From Alphaproteobacteria bacterium (GTDB lineage Bacteria > Pseudomonadota > Alphaproteobacteria > Zavarziniales > Zavarziniaceae), in assembly GCA_021774355.1 (NCBI GenBank), contig JAJFJE010000436.1:1-6670 (forward strand): a DNA stretch of 6,670 nt. The letters are read 5' to 3'. Below, piece by piece: positions 5,705 to 6,670 of the stretch; position 1 is the stretch's first letter, and the number at the start of each line of letters is the position of its first letter. The position numbers were made by a program, and so were the translations under genes. Under the pieces are notes generated by a model. That model was not told where the DNA came from. It saw only the letters and a list, made by a program, of their open reading frames with translations, and did no database searches.

Positions 5705-6670
5705 CCCTCGACGCCCTTGCCGCGCAGATCCGGGCGAGCCGCGGCCTCGCCCACAAGGGCGACATTGCCGGGGTGGTCGGGCGCCTGGCACCGGGCAGCG
5801 CCGCAGTGCCGGTGGGCGACGACTGCGCCGCGATCCCCGATGGCGACGGCTGGCTGCTCTTTGCCATCGAAGGCTTCATGGCCGAATTCGTCGCCGCCGA
5901 GCCCTGGTTTGCCGGCTATTGCGGGGTCATGGTCAATGTCAGCGACATCGCCGCCATGGGCGGCCGGCCGATCGCCGTGGTTGACGCCCTGTGGAGCCGC
6001 GACGAGACCCAGGCCGGCCCCATCCTGGACGGCCTGGCGGCCGGCGCCGCAACCTATGGCGTGCCGGTGGTGGGCGGCCATTCGAACAGCCGCAACGGCG
6101 GTGGCGCGCAGCTTGCGGTCGCCGTCCTCGGGCGGGCCAGCCGCCTGCTGACCAGCTTCGACGGGGCCTCCGGCGATCTGCTGCTCGCCGCCATCGACCT
6201 GCGTGGGCGCTATCGCGGGGCCGCCGCCTGGTGGGATGCCAGCAGCGGCAGCCCGCCGGCGCGGCTGCGCGGCGATCTGGACGTGCTGCCGGCGCTGGCC
6301 GAGGCCGGGCTGTGCCGGGCGGCCAAGGATATCAGCATGGCCGGGACCCTGGGCACCGCCCTGATGCTGCTGGAATGTTCGGGCCTGGGCGCCCGCATCG
6401 ACCCGGCCCTGGTGCCGCGACCCGCGGGGGTGGACCTGGCCCGCTGGCTGACCAGCTTCCCCAGCTTCGGCTTCCTGCTCAGCGTGGCGCCGGGCGACGC
6501 GGCCGCGGTGATCGCCCGCTTCGCTGCCGCCGGCATCGCCTGCGCCGCGATCGGCACCACCGACGGCAGCCGCCGGGTGCGGCTCGCCGACGCCAGGTCG
6601 GAGGTCATGCTGTGGGATTTCGCCGCGACGCCCCTGATCGGCTGCGGCCCGGCCGCCGCCCGGGCGGCGG
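5701..6670 (+). CDS. nitF: Sll0787-family AIR synthase/ThiL-like protein (3' end cut by the window)
   Basis: At least 323 codons, open to the right edge and probably almost complete, since the family is about this length. It belongs to the PurM/ThiL/SelD/HypE superfamily, whose members use ATP to phosphorylate or activate a substrate. Visible motifs are the N-terminal VGDDCAAIP (38-46), the NVSDIAAMGGRPIAVVDALW segment (77-96), VPVVGGHSNS (121-130), a central AKDISMAGTLGTALMLLE (206-223) and the SFPSFGFLLSV segment (250-260). The Asp pair and the NVSDIAAMGG loop are the expected metal/nucleotide positions, so it is probably an active ATP-dependent enzyme of unknown substrate. In mycobacteria the equivalent domain is fused to the GNAT in one protein (MSMEG_0567), implying that the two act together. 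The ATG at 5701 overlaps a TGA as ATGA, the expected end of nitE in the corrected frame. No strong separate ribosome site is visible, consistent with coupling to nitE. Confidence 0.9.
   Translation, partial: MTLDALAAQIRASRGLAHKGDIAGVVGRLAPGSAAVPVGDDCAAIPDGDGWLLFAIEGFMAEFVAAEPWFAGYCGVMVNVSDIAAMGGRPIAVVDALWSRDETQAGPILDGLAAGAATYGVPVVGGHSNSRNGGGAQLAVAVLGRASRLLTSFDGASGDLLLAAIDLRGRYRGAAAWWDASSGSPPARLRGDLDVLPALAEAGLCRAAKDISMAGTLGTALMLLECSGLGARIDPALVPRPAGVDLARWLTSFPSFGFLLSVAPGDAAAVIARFAAAGIACAAIGTTDGSRRVRLADARSEVMLWDFAATPLIGCGPAAARAA

Overview
The window is very GC-rich, with strong G/C at codon third positions. It looks like a proteobacterium, most likely an alphaproteobacterium (Rhodospirillales-like). 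That placement is inferred from base composition, the style of the proteins and an intergenic palindrome of a type common in that class; no rRNA or other marker is present.

Layout. Bases 1-318 (minus strand) hold the start of an exported protein that runs off the left edge. Bases 449-1870 (minus) encode a MocR-type regulator, a GntR winged helix fused to an aminotransferase-like domain. Bases 1871-2608 form a long divergent intergenic region with palindromic repeats in the middle and an AT-rich promoter zone at the right end. From 2609 to the right edge there is a tightly packed plus-strand operon of five genes. It encodes a DsrE-like small protein (Sll0783/MSMEG_0572 family), a nitrilase (Nit6803/NitC type), a radical SAM enzyme (Sll0785/MSMEG_0568 family), a GNAT acetyltransferase (Sll0786/MSMEG_0567 family) and an AIR-synthase/ThiL-like protein (Sll0787 family) that is cut by the window end. 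This is the Nit1C cluster, nitBCDEF, in canonical order. The usual downstream partners (nitG and the flavin-dependent oxidoreductase nitH) would lie beyond the window.

Function. Nit1C is known to be induced by nitrogen starvation in Synechocystis. In several proteobacteria it is linked to growth on cyanide as nitrogen source. The real pathway, meaning what the radical SAM, GNAT and AIRS-like enzymes make and which nitrile the nitrilase hydrolyses, is still unresolved as far as I know.

Most notable points: (1) a near-perfect sigma-54 -24/-12 element 49 bases before nitB, fitting nitrogen control; (2) repeated ATTGACTG boxes at both ends of the intergenic region, one set overlapping the sigma-54 -24 element and one lying just upstream of the MocR gene start, suggesting a MocR operator; (3) an apparent one-base frameshift at a G6 tract near the end of nitE, without which nitE would end in an ATGA overlap with nitF; (4) an unusual CX9CX2C radical SAM motif together with a C-terminal CX2CX2C cluster.
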